Notes under the pieces: model-generated
What the model saw: the letters and a program-made list of their open reading frames with translations, nothing else
Database searches by the model: none
What the model was told of the DNA's origin: nothing
Position numbers and translations under genes: made by a program
NCBI GenBank assembly: GCA_050742535.1
Contig: JBOGIQ010000030.1
Coordinates: 1-29,121, forward strand
Origin: Gp6-AA40 sp050742535
Lineage (GTDB): Bacteria; Acidobacteriota; Vicinamibacteria; Vicinamibacterales; UBA2999
Reading direction: 5' to 3'
Length of the DNA: 29,121 nt
In this document: piece after piece, positions 22,361 to 29,121 of the stretch
How positions within the stretch are numbered: the stretch's first letter is position 1
How the letters are laid out: each line of letters begins with the position of its first letter

Positions 22361-23551
22361 ATGATGCGCATGCCTCGTGAGTCCAGTTCCTGCGTCCGGC
22401 TCGGTTCCGACGTGCTCCTTTCGTCCGGGAAGTTGCGAGGCCGCCGCGTCGGCGTGGTCTGCAACCACGCCTCAATCGACCGCGGCTTCCAGCACATCGT
22501 CGATCGGCTTGCCGCCACGGAGGGCGTGACGCTGGCGGCGATATTCGGCCCGCAGCACGGCTTCAGGTCGGACGTCCAGGACAACATGATCGAGACGCCG
22601 CACGGCGACGACGCGGCGCGGCGGGTGCCAATGTACTCGCTCTACAGCGAGACGCGCGAACCGACGTCCGAGATGTTGAAAGGGCTCGACGCCCTCGTCA
22701 TCGACCTGCAGGACATCGGCGCGCGCATCTACACCTACATCTACACGATGGCGAACTGCCTGCGCGCCTGCGGGAAGCACGGCGTGCCGGTGATCGTCTG
22801 CGACCGGCCGAATCCAATCAACGGCAACGACGTCGAGGGGCAGACGCTCGTCCGCGGCTACGAGTCATTCGTCGGCCTGTTCCCGATTCCGATGCGCCAT
22901 GGAATGACGATCGGCGAGCTGGCCAGGCTGTTCAACGAGTCGTTCGGCCTGGGCGCCTCGCTCGACGTGGCGCGGATGGACGGATGGCAGCGGAGCATGT
23001 ACGCGGACGAGACCGGCCTGCCGTGGGTAATGCCGTCTCCCAACATGCCGACCCTTGAAGCCGCGGTCGTCTATCCAGGCACCGTGCTGTTCGAAGGCAC
23101 GATGCTCTCGGAGGGGCGCGGCACAACACGGCCATTCGAGCTCGTCGGCGCGCCGTGGATCGACGCGGAGCGCTTCGCCCGCGAGATGAACGAGCTGGGG
23201 CTGCCGGGTGCGTTTTTCCGCCCGGCGGTGTTCGAACCGACCTTTCAGAAACATGCGAAAACCACCTGCGGCGGCTGTCAGATCCACGTCACGGACCGCG
23301 CGGCGTTCAGGCCGGTGCTGACCGGAGCGGCGTTGATTCAGATGTTCCGGCGTACGAATCCCGGGAAGTTTTCCTGGCGGCAGCCGCCGTACGAATACGA
23401 GCACAACAAGCTGCCGATCGACATCCTGGCCGGGTCGGACACGCTGCGGCAACAGGTCGAAACGGGGCTGGCGCCCACAGCGATCGCGGACAGCTGGCGC
23501 ACGGACGAAGCGGCGTTCCGGGATCTGCGCCGTCCGTTCCTCTTGTACTAA
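22361..23551 (+). CDS. namZ: DUF1343 / NamZ-type exo-beta-N-acetylmuramidase (GH171)
   Basis: The 396-residue protein matches DUF1343 along its length: RRVGVVCNHASID, IFGPQHGFRSDVQD, LDALVIDLQDIGARIYTYIYTM, VIVCDRPNPINGNDVEGQ, PIPMRHGMTIGELARLFN, WVMPSPNMPTLEAAVVYPGT and MLSEGRGTTRPFELVGAPW. DUF1343 includes NamZ, which removes terminal MurNAc from peptidoglycan fragments during muropeptide recycling. No signal peptide is visible, so it should work in the cytoplasm, unlike some exported relatives. The start among ATGs at 22361, 22364 and 22370 is uncertain; no strong ribosome site precedes them. The stop overlaps the stop of the converging LOG-family gene by 4 bp. Confidence 0.85.
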   Translation: MMRMPRESSSCVRLGSDVLLSSGKLRGRRVGVVCNHASIDRGFQHIVDRLAATEGVTLAAIFGPQHGFRSDVQDNMIETPHGDDAARRVPMYSLYSETREPTSEMLKGLDALVIDLQDIGARIYTYIYTMANCLRACGKHGVPVIVCDRPNPINGNDVEGQTLVRGYESFVGLFPIPMRHGMTIGELARLFNESFGLGASLDVARMDGWQRSMYADETGLPWVMPSPNMPTLEAAVVYPGTVLFEGTMLSEGRGTTRPFELVGAPWIDAERFAREMNELGLPGAFFRPAVFEPTFQKHAKTTCGGCQIHVTDRAAFRPVLTGAALIQMFRRTNPGKFSWRQPPYEYEHNKLPIDILAGSDTLRQQVETGLAPTAIADSWRTDEAAFRDLRRPFLLY

Positions 23552-24411
23552 GAACGCGTCTTCGCGATGCCCGGTGCTTTCATCTCCTGGGTCGTCGGCG
23601 GCATCAGGTGATGTTCGGTCAGGTGCATCTTGAGCAGTTCGAAGGCTTCCACTGGCGTGTTCGCGCGCTGGACGAGCTCGATGTCGCCGGGTGTGATGGC
23701 CCCCCAGTCCTCCATCGGCTTGAGGTTCACGATCGGATCCCAGTAGTCCGTGCCGTAGAGAATGATCTGAATCTGCTTCTCCAGCTTCTCCGTCTGCATC
23801 AGGGTCAGGATCTCGAACATCTCGTCAAGCGTTCCAAATCCGCCGGGGAAGATGACGAGCGCCTTGGCCAGATACGCAAACCAGAATTTGCGCATGAAGA
23901 AGTAGTGGAATTCGAAATGCAGCCCCTCGGTGATGTAGCGGTTGGCGCCCTGCTCGAACGGCAGCCGGATGTTCAGGCCGATTGTCTTGCCGCCGGCTTC
24001 GTAGGCGCCGCGGTTCGCCGCCTCCATGATTCCGGGACCACCGCCGGAGGTGACCACAAATCGGTGATGGGGGGACTCGAGCGAGTTCGACCATGTCGTC
24101 AGGAGCCCGGCCAGCTCGCGCGCCTCTTCGTAGTAGCGGGACCATTCGACCGCCTTGCGGCTGCGGGCCACGAGCGCCTCGTGTTCAGCCGTGGCGCGGC
24201 GCCCGGCGCGCCTCTCGAGACGTTCCAACGCCTGTTCCGCCGCTTCGCGGCTGTGGATCCGGGCTGAACCGAAGAACACGACCGTGTCCTGGATGTTCTG
24301 CGCCTTGAAGCGATCGAGTGGCTCGAGGTACTCCGCAAGAATGCGAATCGGACGTGCTTCTTCGCTTTCGAGAAATCCAGGATCCAGGTAGGCGAGCGGC
24401 TGCGAGTCCAT
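23548..24411 (-). CDS. LOG family protein (TIGR00730-like nucleotide 5'-monophosphate glycosidase fold)
   Basis: The 287-residue protein carries both LOG signatures: VTSGGGPGIMEAAN (121-133) and FPGGFGTLDEMFE (188-200). These bind the phosphoribosyl group and provide the catalytic glutamate. LOG enzymes release the base from nucleoside 5'-monophosphates, sometimes making cytokinins; older annotations call them lysine decarboxylase. It is longer than short plant-type LOGs and has an N-terminal helical extension (about 1-110) as in the longer bacterial type. No Shine-Dalgarno precedes the ATG, and the next gene starts 17 bp away on the other strand. Confidence 0.85.
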   Translation of the reverse strand: MDSQPLAYLDPGFLESEEARPIRILAEYLEPLDRFKAQNIQDTVVFFGSARIHSREAAEQALERLERRAGRRATAEHEALVARSRKAVEWSRYYEEARELAGLLTTWSNSLESPHHRFVVTSGGGPGIMEAANRGAYEAGGKTIGLNIRLPFEQGANRYITEGLHFEFHYFFMRKFWFAYLAKALVIFPGGFGTLDEMFEILTLMQTEKLEKQIQIILYGTDYWDPIVNLKPMEDWGAITPGDIELVQRANTPVEAFELLKMHLTEHHLMPPTTQEMKAPGIAKTRS

Positions 24412-24428
24412 GATGCGATCATTTTCCC
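24412..24428. promoter_or_regulatory. 17-bp divergent spacer with ATCAT/ATGAT element
   Basis: The spacer GATGCGATCATTTTCCC is all that separates two divergent ATGs. It gives GATCAT 6 nt before the plus-strand ATG and AATGAT 6 nt before the minus-strand ATG, like the spacer at 14687-14705. No ribosome sites are present. It is a candidate bidirectional leaderless promoter. Confidence 0.35.
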
Positions 24429-24887
24429 ATGCGCGACTTCGACCACAGCCTCGCGATTGAGGCCGCTCCGACCCGCATCCTCGACGCTTTCTTCACTGCC
24501 GAGGATCTCGCGTCGTGGTGGCATGTCACGCGCTCGCTCTGTCTTCCACGCGCGTTCGGCAGCTATGCGGTCGAGTGGCCGGCGACGGAGTGGACCGATG
24601 ACGCGCTCGGGCGGCTTGGCGGCGCGTTTCGCGGAACGGTCGTCGACTTCAAGCCGGGTCGCGAGTTTTTCGTCGCCGATGCGTACTGGCTGCCGCCCGA
24701 CGGCGAACCGATCGGACCGATGGCGCTCGAAGCGAGCTGCACCGACCTTGGCGGGCGGGCGATATTGCGCGTGCGGCAGTCCGGCTGGGAGAACAGCCGC
24801 CGCTGGACCCGCTACTACGAGATCCTCGCCACGAACTTCACGGCGTCGCTCGGCGAGCTGAAAAAATACCTGGAGTCGCGCCCTTAG
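24429..24887 (+). CDS. SRPBCC (START-like, AHSA1-type) domain protein
   Basis: The 152-residue protein begins DFDHSLAIEAAPTRILDAFFTAEDLASWW, the standard opening of SRPBCC/AHSA1 proteins, and ends with a long helix (WTRYYEILATNFTASLGELKKYLES) that closes the ligand cavity. FRGTVVDFKPGREFFVADAYWLPPDGE fits the central strands. These proteins bind hydrophobic ligands or act as Hsp90-cochaperone-like factors; the ligand is unknown. It is cytoplasmic. The stop codon overlaps that of the converging pyruvate kinase gene by 4 bp. Confidence 0.75.
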   Translation: MRDFDHSLAIEAAPTRILDAFFTAEDLASWWHVTRSLCLPRAFGSYAVEWPATEWTDDALGRLGGAFRGTVVDFKPGREFFVADAYWLPPDGEPIGPMALEASCTDLGGRAILRVRQSGWENSRRWTRYYEILATNFTASLGELKKYLESRP

Positions 24888-26302
24888 CCGTGGACGCGCT
24901 GAACTTTGAGGAAATTCGACGGACCGGGGGCGGGATCGGGCGTCACGCTCACCAGCACGACGACCGAGTCCGGAGGAACGCGGCCGCGCCCGACAAGCTC
25001 CCGCCCTAACCGCGTCGCCACGGCGCTGACGTCGCCGCTCAGATCCGCCACGACGGGAACCACACCCCACGACAGCATCAGCCGGCGCGCGACCCGATCC
25101 TCACCAGTGACGGCCACGATCGGCACCTCCGGCCGTAATGCCGACAAGAATCGCGCGGTCTTGCCTCCGCGCGTGACGGCGACGATCGCCGACGCGGACG
25201 CGTGCTGCGCCAGCGTCACCGCGGCCTCACAGATCGCGCGGCCATGCGGCGGCAGCGTCCGGCCGTCCGCCGCCGCGTCCTGCCGGGGACCCGGCAGCAG
25301 CTCGGCATCGCGAATGATCCGATCGAGCGTTTCAACCACGCGCACCGGATGCGCCCCGATTGCCGTCTCGCCCGCCAGCATGATGGCGTCAACCCCGTCG
25401 GCCACCGCGTTGGCGGCGTCGCTGACTTCCGCACGCGTCGGTCGAAGCTCGGTGCGCATTGATTCGAGCACCTGCGTCGCCACAATCACCGGAATGCCGA
25501 GAGCGCGGGCTTCCCGGGTCGTCTGTTTCTGGACGCGCGGCACGCGTTCGAGCGGGAGCTCGAGGCCCAGATCACCGCGCGCCACCATCACCGCGTCGCT
25601 GGCGCGCAGGATCTCGGCCAGGTGCGCCACCGCCTGCGGCCGTTCGAGCTTGGCGACCAGCGGCAGGCTCGCCGCGCCCGCATCGTCAAGCGCTGTGCGC
25701 GCCTGCTCCAGGTCCGCCGGGCGCTGTACGAACGACAGCGCGACGAAGTCCACGCCTGCGGCTGCGCCGAACCGCAGGTCCTCAGCGTCCTTGGTGGTCA
25801 GTCCTGTCACGGGAAGGTCGGCTCCGGGCGCGTTGATCCCCTTCCGCTCGCCGAGCTCGCCGCCGTCGATGACCGTCGTCTGAATCGTGGTGGCGCTGGT
25901 CTCGTCCACTCTGAGCTGAATGCGCCCGTCGTCCAGCAGCAGCGTGTCGCCGCGACGGACCGCCCGCGGCAGCTCGGCGTACGTGGTCGTAATCCGTCCC
26001 GCTCTGCCAGGGTCATCTCCGACCGCGATGACCAGTCGCTCTCCGGCCGTCAGCTTCAAGGGGCCACTGGCCAGGCGTCCGCTACGAATCTTCGGTCCGC
26101 TGAGATCCTGAAGGATCGCGACAGGCCGGCCCGAAGCCGCGGCCGCTGTACGAATACGCTCGATCGTCGCACCGTGCGACGCGTGCGTCCCGTGCGAAAA
26201 GTTCAGGCGAAAAACGTCCACGCCGGCGTCTACCAGCGCGCGAATGACGTCACCGCTCTCGGAGGCGGGACCGATGGTCGCGATCATCTTCGTCTGTCTC
26301 AC
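24884..26302 (-). CDS. pyk: Pyruvate kinase
   Basis: The 472-residue enzyme converts phosphoenolpyruvate and ADP to pyruvate and ATP, the last step of glycolysis. The GTG start at 26302 gives RQTKMIATIGPAS, the usual N-terminus. Key motifs: FRLNFSHG, ILQDLSGPKIRSG, LLLDDG, LVAKLERPQAV (signature with the catalytic lysine), MVARGDLGLELP, and MLAGETA (usually MLSGETA). The C-terminal domain (about 350-472) is complete, with TRGGKTARFLSALRPEVPIVAVT. It diverges from a 59-aa gene across 25 bp and has no Shine-Dalgarno, so a leaderless mRNA is possible. Confidence 0.95.
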   Translation of the reverse strand: MRQTKMIATIGPASESGDVIRALVDAGVDVFRLNFSHGTHASHGATIERIRTAAAASGRPVAILQDLSGPKIRSGRLASGPLKLTAGERLVIAVGDDPGRAGRITTTYAELPRAVRRGDTLLLDDGRIQLRVDETSATTIQTTVIDGGELGERKGINAPGADLPVTGLTTKDAEDLRFGAAAGVDFVALSFVQRPADLEQARTALDDAGAASLPLVAKLERPQAVAHLAEILRASDAVMVARGDLGLELPLERVPRVQKQTTREARALGIPVIVATQVLESMRTELRPTRAEVSDAANAVADGVDAIMLAGETAIGAHPVRVVETLDRIIRDAELLPGPRQDAAADGRTLPPHGRAICEAAVTLAQHASASAIVAVTRGGKTARFLSALRPEVPIVAVTGEDRVARRLMLSWGVVPVVADLSGDVSAVATRLGRELVGRGRVPPDSVVVLVSVTPDPAPGPSNFLKVQRVHG

Positions 26303-26312
26303 AGCGCAGATA

Positions 26313-26322
26313 GGTTATAACC
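26313..26322. promoter_or_regulatory. Palindromic -10-like box GGTTATAACC in a 25-bp divergent spacer
   Basis: The 10-bp perfect palindrome lies between the pyk GTG (26302, minus) and the ATG at 26328 (plus). TATAAC can serve as -10 on both strands. It ends 5 nt before the plus-strand ATG and begins 10 nt from the minus-strand GTG. Confidence 0.45.
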
Positions 26323-26327
26323 GTGAG

Positions 26328-26507
26328 ATGACGATCAAGACCTGGCTCGAAGCGGCCATCCAGGATGCCGATCGCCGCAATCTTGCCGGCCTTCGTCCCT
26401 TGCTCGAAGCGTTGGCGCGATCGACATCGGCGCTGCGCAGTGCCGACTGGAATTTCGACGCCACGGGCGAACCGATTCGCACTTCGACGCCTCCGGATGC
26501 CCGCTAA
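26328..26507 (+). CDS. 59-residue protein preceding amidase, GatC/AtzG-like by position
   Basis: MTIKTWLEAAIQDADRR.. is a short helical protein with LRPLLEALARSTSALRSADWN (about 24-44), similar in style to small helical partners of amidases (AtzG, GatC). Its stop lies 11 bp inside the start of the amidase gene, so translation is coupled. No domain signature is certain. It may stabilise the amidase in the way GatC supports GatA. An alternative upstream extension to 26244 would overlap pyk and is not supported. Confidence 0.55.
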   Translation: MTIKTWLEAAIQDADRRNLAGLRPLLEALARSTSALRSADWNFDATGEPIRTSTPPDAR

Positions 26508-27852
26508 CGCACGCACGATCGCGGAGCTGGCCCGCGCGATCCGTTCGGGCGAGTTGACGGCTGAAACGGCGACCCGGGACTGCCTGGAACGTATCGCTGA
26601 ACGGAATCCATCGATCAACGCCTACATCACCGTCCTGGCCGATCAGGCCGTCGCGCAGGCGAAACAGGCGGACGCCGAGCTCAAGAGCGGGCGCGATCGT
26701 GGTCCGCTCCATGGCGTGCCGATTTCGCTGAAGGACATCATCGATCTCGCGGGTGTGTCAACGACCGCAGCGAGCAAGGTCCGTCATGGACACCTCGCCC
26801 CGCACGACGCGCCTGTTGTCGCCCGCTTGCGGGAGGCCGGCGCCGTCTTCCTTGGCAAAACGAACCTGCACGAGTTTGCGTTCGGCACGACGAACGAAGA
26901 CTCGGCGTTCGGGCTGGTCAGACACCCGCTCGATCCGAACCGGTCGCCGGGAGGATCGTCGGGCGGGTCGGCGGCATCCGTGCTGGACGGGATGGCGTAC
27001 GCGTCGGTAGGTACCGACACCGGCGGATCCGTGCGTATTCCATCCGCCGCATGCGGCCTCGTCGGCCTGAAGCCGTCTCTCGACGACGTGCCAACAGGCG
27101 GCGTCTTTCCATTGAGCAAGACGATGGATCACGTCGGCCCGCTGTGCCGCTCGGTCGAGGACGCGGCAATCGTCCACGACGCACTGTGCGGGCGCGCGGT
27201 ATCGAACGGCTCACCGCGGAACGTGAACGGCCTGCGGATCGGCGTTCTGCGCGGCTATTTCACGACGCCGCTCGACCCGCAGGTCGCGGCCGCGTTCGAG
27301 GCGACTTGCAATGCATTGGCCGCGGCCGGCGCGGAACTCGAGGAGGTTCAGATTCCTCACGCCGGAGATATCGCGCCGATCTATCTCCACATCGTCCTGT
27401 CCGAGGCGGCTGCTCTGCATGCGAAGACGCTCGACAGCCATGCGGAGGACTACAACCCGAACGTCCGGCTCCGCCTGGAGATGGGCCGGTACATCCTGGC
27501 GGAGGATTACGTCCGCGCGTTGAGGGGACGCGACGTCCTGATCGACGAGGTGGACGCCACGCTCGCGCGGCGCGACGCGCTGCTGCTGCCGACGCTCGCC
27601 GTGCCCGCCATCAGGCTTGGCGCGCTGGCCGTGAAAATCGGCTCGATTGAGGAACCGGTCCGCAACATCACCCTGAGGCTCACCCAGTTGTTCAACATCA
27701 CGGGACATCCGGCGATTACGATTCCATGCGGCGCAACCACCGACGGCCTGCCGATCGGCGCGCAACTCGCCGGCGGGCGCAACCGCACCGGCGACCTGCT
27801 CGCCCTCGCGGCGGCAGTCGAGTCGCTTCTGCGCCCGAACCTGAGCCTGTAG
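26497..27852 (+). CDS. Amidase signature family protein (GatA-like)
   Basis: The ATG at 26497 gives 451 residues, a family-typical length. The Ser-cisSer-Lys triad is clear: K79 in GVPISLKDIIDLAG, S154 in RSPGGSSGGSAAS and S178 in VGTDTGGSVRIPSAACG, at the same numbers as in well-studied GatA proteins. The enzyme hydrolyses or transfers an amide. Without a linked gatB and true gatC it is more likely a stand-alone amidase than the glutaminyl-tRNA amidotransferase subunit. It is coupled to the 59-aa gene upstream and is followed after 9 bp by an alpha/beta hydrolase. Confidence 0.9.
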   Translation: MPANARTIAELARAIRSGELTAETATRDCLERIAERNPSINAYITVLADQAVAQAKQADAELKSGRDRGPLHGVPISLKDIIDLAGVSTTAASKVRHGHLAPHDAPVVARLREAGAVFLGKTNLHEFAFGTTNEDSAFGLVRHPLDPNRSPGGSSGGSAASVLDGMAYASVGTDTGGSVRIPSAACGLVGLKPSLDDVPTGGVFPLSKTMDHVGPLCRSVEDAAIVHDALCGRAVSNGSPRNVNGLRIGVLRGYFTTPLDPQVAAAFEATCNALAAAGAELEEVQIPHAGDIAPIYLHIVLSEAAALHAKTLDSHAEDYNPNVRLRLEMGRYILAEDYVRALRGRDVLIDEVDATLARRDALLLPTLAVPAIRLGALAVKIGSIEEPVRNITLRLTQLFNITGHPAITIPCGATTDGLPIGAQLAGGRNRTGDLLALAAAVESLLRPNLSL

Positions 27853-27861
27853 GCGGCGTCC

Positions 27862-28926
27862 ATGTTCGCGCGGTTTTTTCACGCCTGGGAAGAACGGATC
27901 GCGTTCTCCACGAAAGATCGACTCGTGCGTCCCTTCGAGTGGGGCGTCGACTGGATTCACGGCACGAACGGCAACGGCCACGGAACGCCGGATGCGCACA
28001 TCGAGCGATGGGTCGACGAGGTGATGCGCGACACGCCGGCGTTTTTCCATGCGCCGCCGTCGAACGATTACGCGTTCACACCGAGCGATTCCGGCCGCCG
28101 GGCAAAGGGCGAAGCCGGAACACTGACGTTTCCCAGCGCGTTGACGACACCACACGCCGAGAACAACGTGGTGACCGGAAGATGGTTTCCCGCCGCCGGC
28201 GACGAGCGCATGACGCGGATGGCAAACCGCGGACGCGCCGTGGTCGTCCTGCCGCAGTGGAACTCGAACGCCGACGGTCACATCGGTCTGTCGCGCGTGC
28301 TGGCGCGTTTCGGCGTTTCGGCGCTGCGTCTCAGCCTTCCTTACCACGACGTGCGCATGCCGCCGGAGTTGACGCGCGCCGACTACATCGTCAGCGCGAA
28401 CATCGCGCGGACCGTGCAGGTGTGCCGGCAGGCGGTGCTCGACGCAAGACGGGCGGTCGCATGGCTTGCGTCGCTGGGGTTCGAGCGGATCGGCATCGTC
28501 GGCACGAGCCTCGGATCGTGCCTGTCGCTGTTGACGTCAGCGCACGAGCCGTTCATCCGCGCACAGGCGCTGAATCATGTGTCGCCGTGGTTTGCCGACG
28601 TCGTCTGGCGCGGCCTCTCTACCCAGCACGTGCGACACGGCCTCAATGGCCACATCGACCTGGAGCGGCTGCGGCAGCTGTGGCGTCCAATCAGCCCCTG
28701 GTCGTATCTGGACCGGGTCGCCAGCACGCAGACGCTGCTCGTCTACGCGGCCTACGACCTCACGTTTCCGCTCGATCTGTCGGTGATCCTCGTGAACGAG
28801 TTCCAGCGGCGCGGCCTGCCGCACGAAACGGCGTTCCTGCGCTGTGGCCACTACAGTACGGGCCTGTTCCCGTTCAAATACTTTGATGGATATGTGCTGA
28901 CGCGGTTCTTGCGGGCGCGCCTGTAA
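27862..28926 (+). CDS. Alpha/beta hydrolase (ABHD18-like)
   Basis: The 354-residue protein has an alpha/beta-hydrolase core: GRAVVVLPQWNSNADGHIGL (about 124-143), nucleophile elbow GIVGTSLGSCLSL with S216, the acid D299 in LLVYAAYDLTFP and H330 in CGHYSTG. The pattern resembles the ABHD18-type family (abhydrolase_18). The N-terminal about 100 residues have no signal peptide and are not typical of lipases. It lies 9 bp after the amidase, probably the same transcript. The substrate is unknown. Confidence 0.75.
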   Translation: MFARFFHAWEERIAFSTKDRLVRPFEWGVDWIHGTNGNGHGTPDAHIERWVDEVMRDTPAFFHAPPSNDYAFTPSDSGRRAKGEAGTLTFPSALTTPHAENNVVTGRWFPAAGDERMTRMANRGRAVVVLPQWNSNADGHIGLSRVLARFGVSALRLSLPYHDVRMPPELTRADYIVSANIARTVQVCRQAVLDARRAVAWLASLGFERIGIVGTSLGSCLSLLTSAHEPFIRAQALNHVSPWFADVVWRGLSTQHVRHGLNGHIDLERLRQLWRPISPWSYLDRVASTQTLLVYAAYDLTFPLDLSVILVNEFQRRGLPHETAFLRCGHYSTGLFPFKYFDGYVLTRFLRARL

Positions 28927-28947
28927 CGGCGCGCGATGGCGTCAGAG

Positions 28948-29121
28948 TCAGAGGTAGGCCAGCAGTCCGGCGAGGGCGTCGTAGAGAACCTCGGCGAGGC
29001 GCTTCACGAGCGGAGACACCTCGCCGCTTTCGATGGCGCTGGCGATGGTCACCGGGTCCGTCACCACGAGCCAGATGGTTGCACCGGCCACGACCGACGA
29101 CGCGATCCCGATGACCACACC
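28948..29121 (-). CDS. Small membrane protein, C-terminal part (5' end outside window)
   Basis: The frame enters from the right edge on the minus strand and codes for 57 residues to TGA at 28948-28950. The fragment begins GVVIGIASSVVAGATIWLVV, a membrane helix, then TDPVTIASAIESGEVSPLVK and the end LAEVLYDALAGLLAYL. Such small membrane proteins recur in acidobacterial genomes without a known function. It converges on the hydrolase gene with a 21-bp spacer. Confidence 0.6.
   Translation of the reverse strand, partial: GVVIGIASSVVAGATIWLVVTDPVTIASAIESGEVSPLVKRLAEVLYDALAGLLAYL

Noticed and set aside
27211..28347. 378-codon minus-strand open frame across amidase and hydrolase genes
   Set aside because: It spans the junction of two supported genes and has no recognisable domain.
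1..29121. tRNA, rRNA, prophage or transposon genes
   Set aside because: No cloverleaf-type segment, rRNA motif, integrase, transposase or phage structural protein was seen on either strand.

Overview
The window is GC-rich, gene-dense bacterial chromosome and most likely belongs to an Acidobacteriota genome, probably near Vicinamibacterales. The case rests on family content: two TIGR03435 proteins, a PadR-controlled FtsX/MacB-type permease of the acidobacterial ADOP kind, a DUF6152 protein beside a secreted protein of unknown function, a monohaem cytochrome/copper-monooxygenase-like protein, and dispersed hairpin repeats with the core GTCCGCC-N4-GGCGGAC. No rRNA, tRNA, CRISPR array, transposase or integrase gene was found. 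No gene-free stretch exceeds about 250 bp.

Layout. 1-1366: two convergent TIGR03435 genes, the first cut by the window edge. 1609-4236: a lytic-transglycosylase-like protein and a TPR/DUF2914 membrane protein. 4255-6293: a ferritin-like di-iron protein divergent from an AraC-type regulator. 6336-8944: a PilZ protein, then a tight four-gene set (MreB, a 74-residue single-pass membrane protein, a small Hedgehog/DD-peptidase-fold protein, an exported protein of unknown function). 9145-11520 (minus): a polytopic GT-C-like membrane protein and a GT-A glycosyltransferase 3 bp apart. 11643-14686 (minus): a Tat-exported PhoX-type protein and an alkaline-phosphatase-superfamily protein. 14706-17199: an atypical Ldh_2-family protein and the cytochrome/copper protein. 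17395-20390: padR plus ADOP permease with ATGA overlap. 20431-22241 (minus): DUF6152, a secreted protein and a small membrane protein, separated by hairpin repeats. 22361-28926: very compact genes: NamZ/DUF1343, LOG family, SRPBCC, pyruvate kinase, a 59-aa protein, an amidase, an alpha/beta hydrolase. The window ends in the 3' part of a small membrane-protein gene.

A cell-wall theme recurs (transglycosylase, MreB, DD-peptidase-like protein, NamZ), as does phosphate-ester hydrolysis. The best candidate for an undescribed system is the mreB - membrane protein - Hedgehog-like peptidase - exported protein operon: it links a second-type MreB without mreC/mreD to a putative wall enzyme without its own signal peptide. 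A second theme is regulatory architecture. Three divergent gene pairs have start codons only 17-25 bp apart, no Shine-Dalgarno sequences, and symmetric AT-rich elements between them, which suggests shared bidirectional promoters and leaderless mRNAs. Other genes in the same window carry strong GGAG-type ribosome sites.
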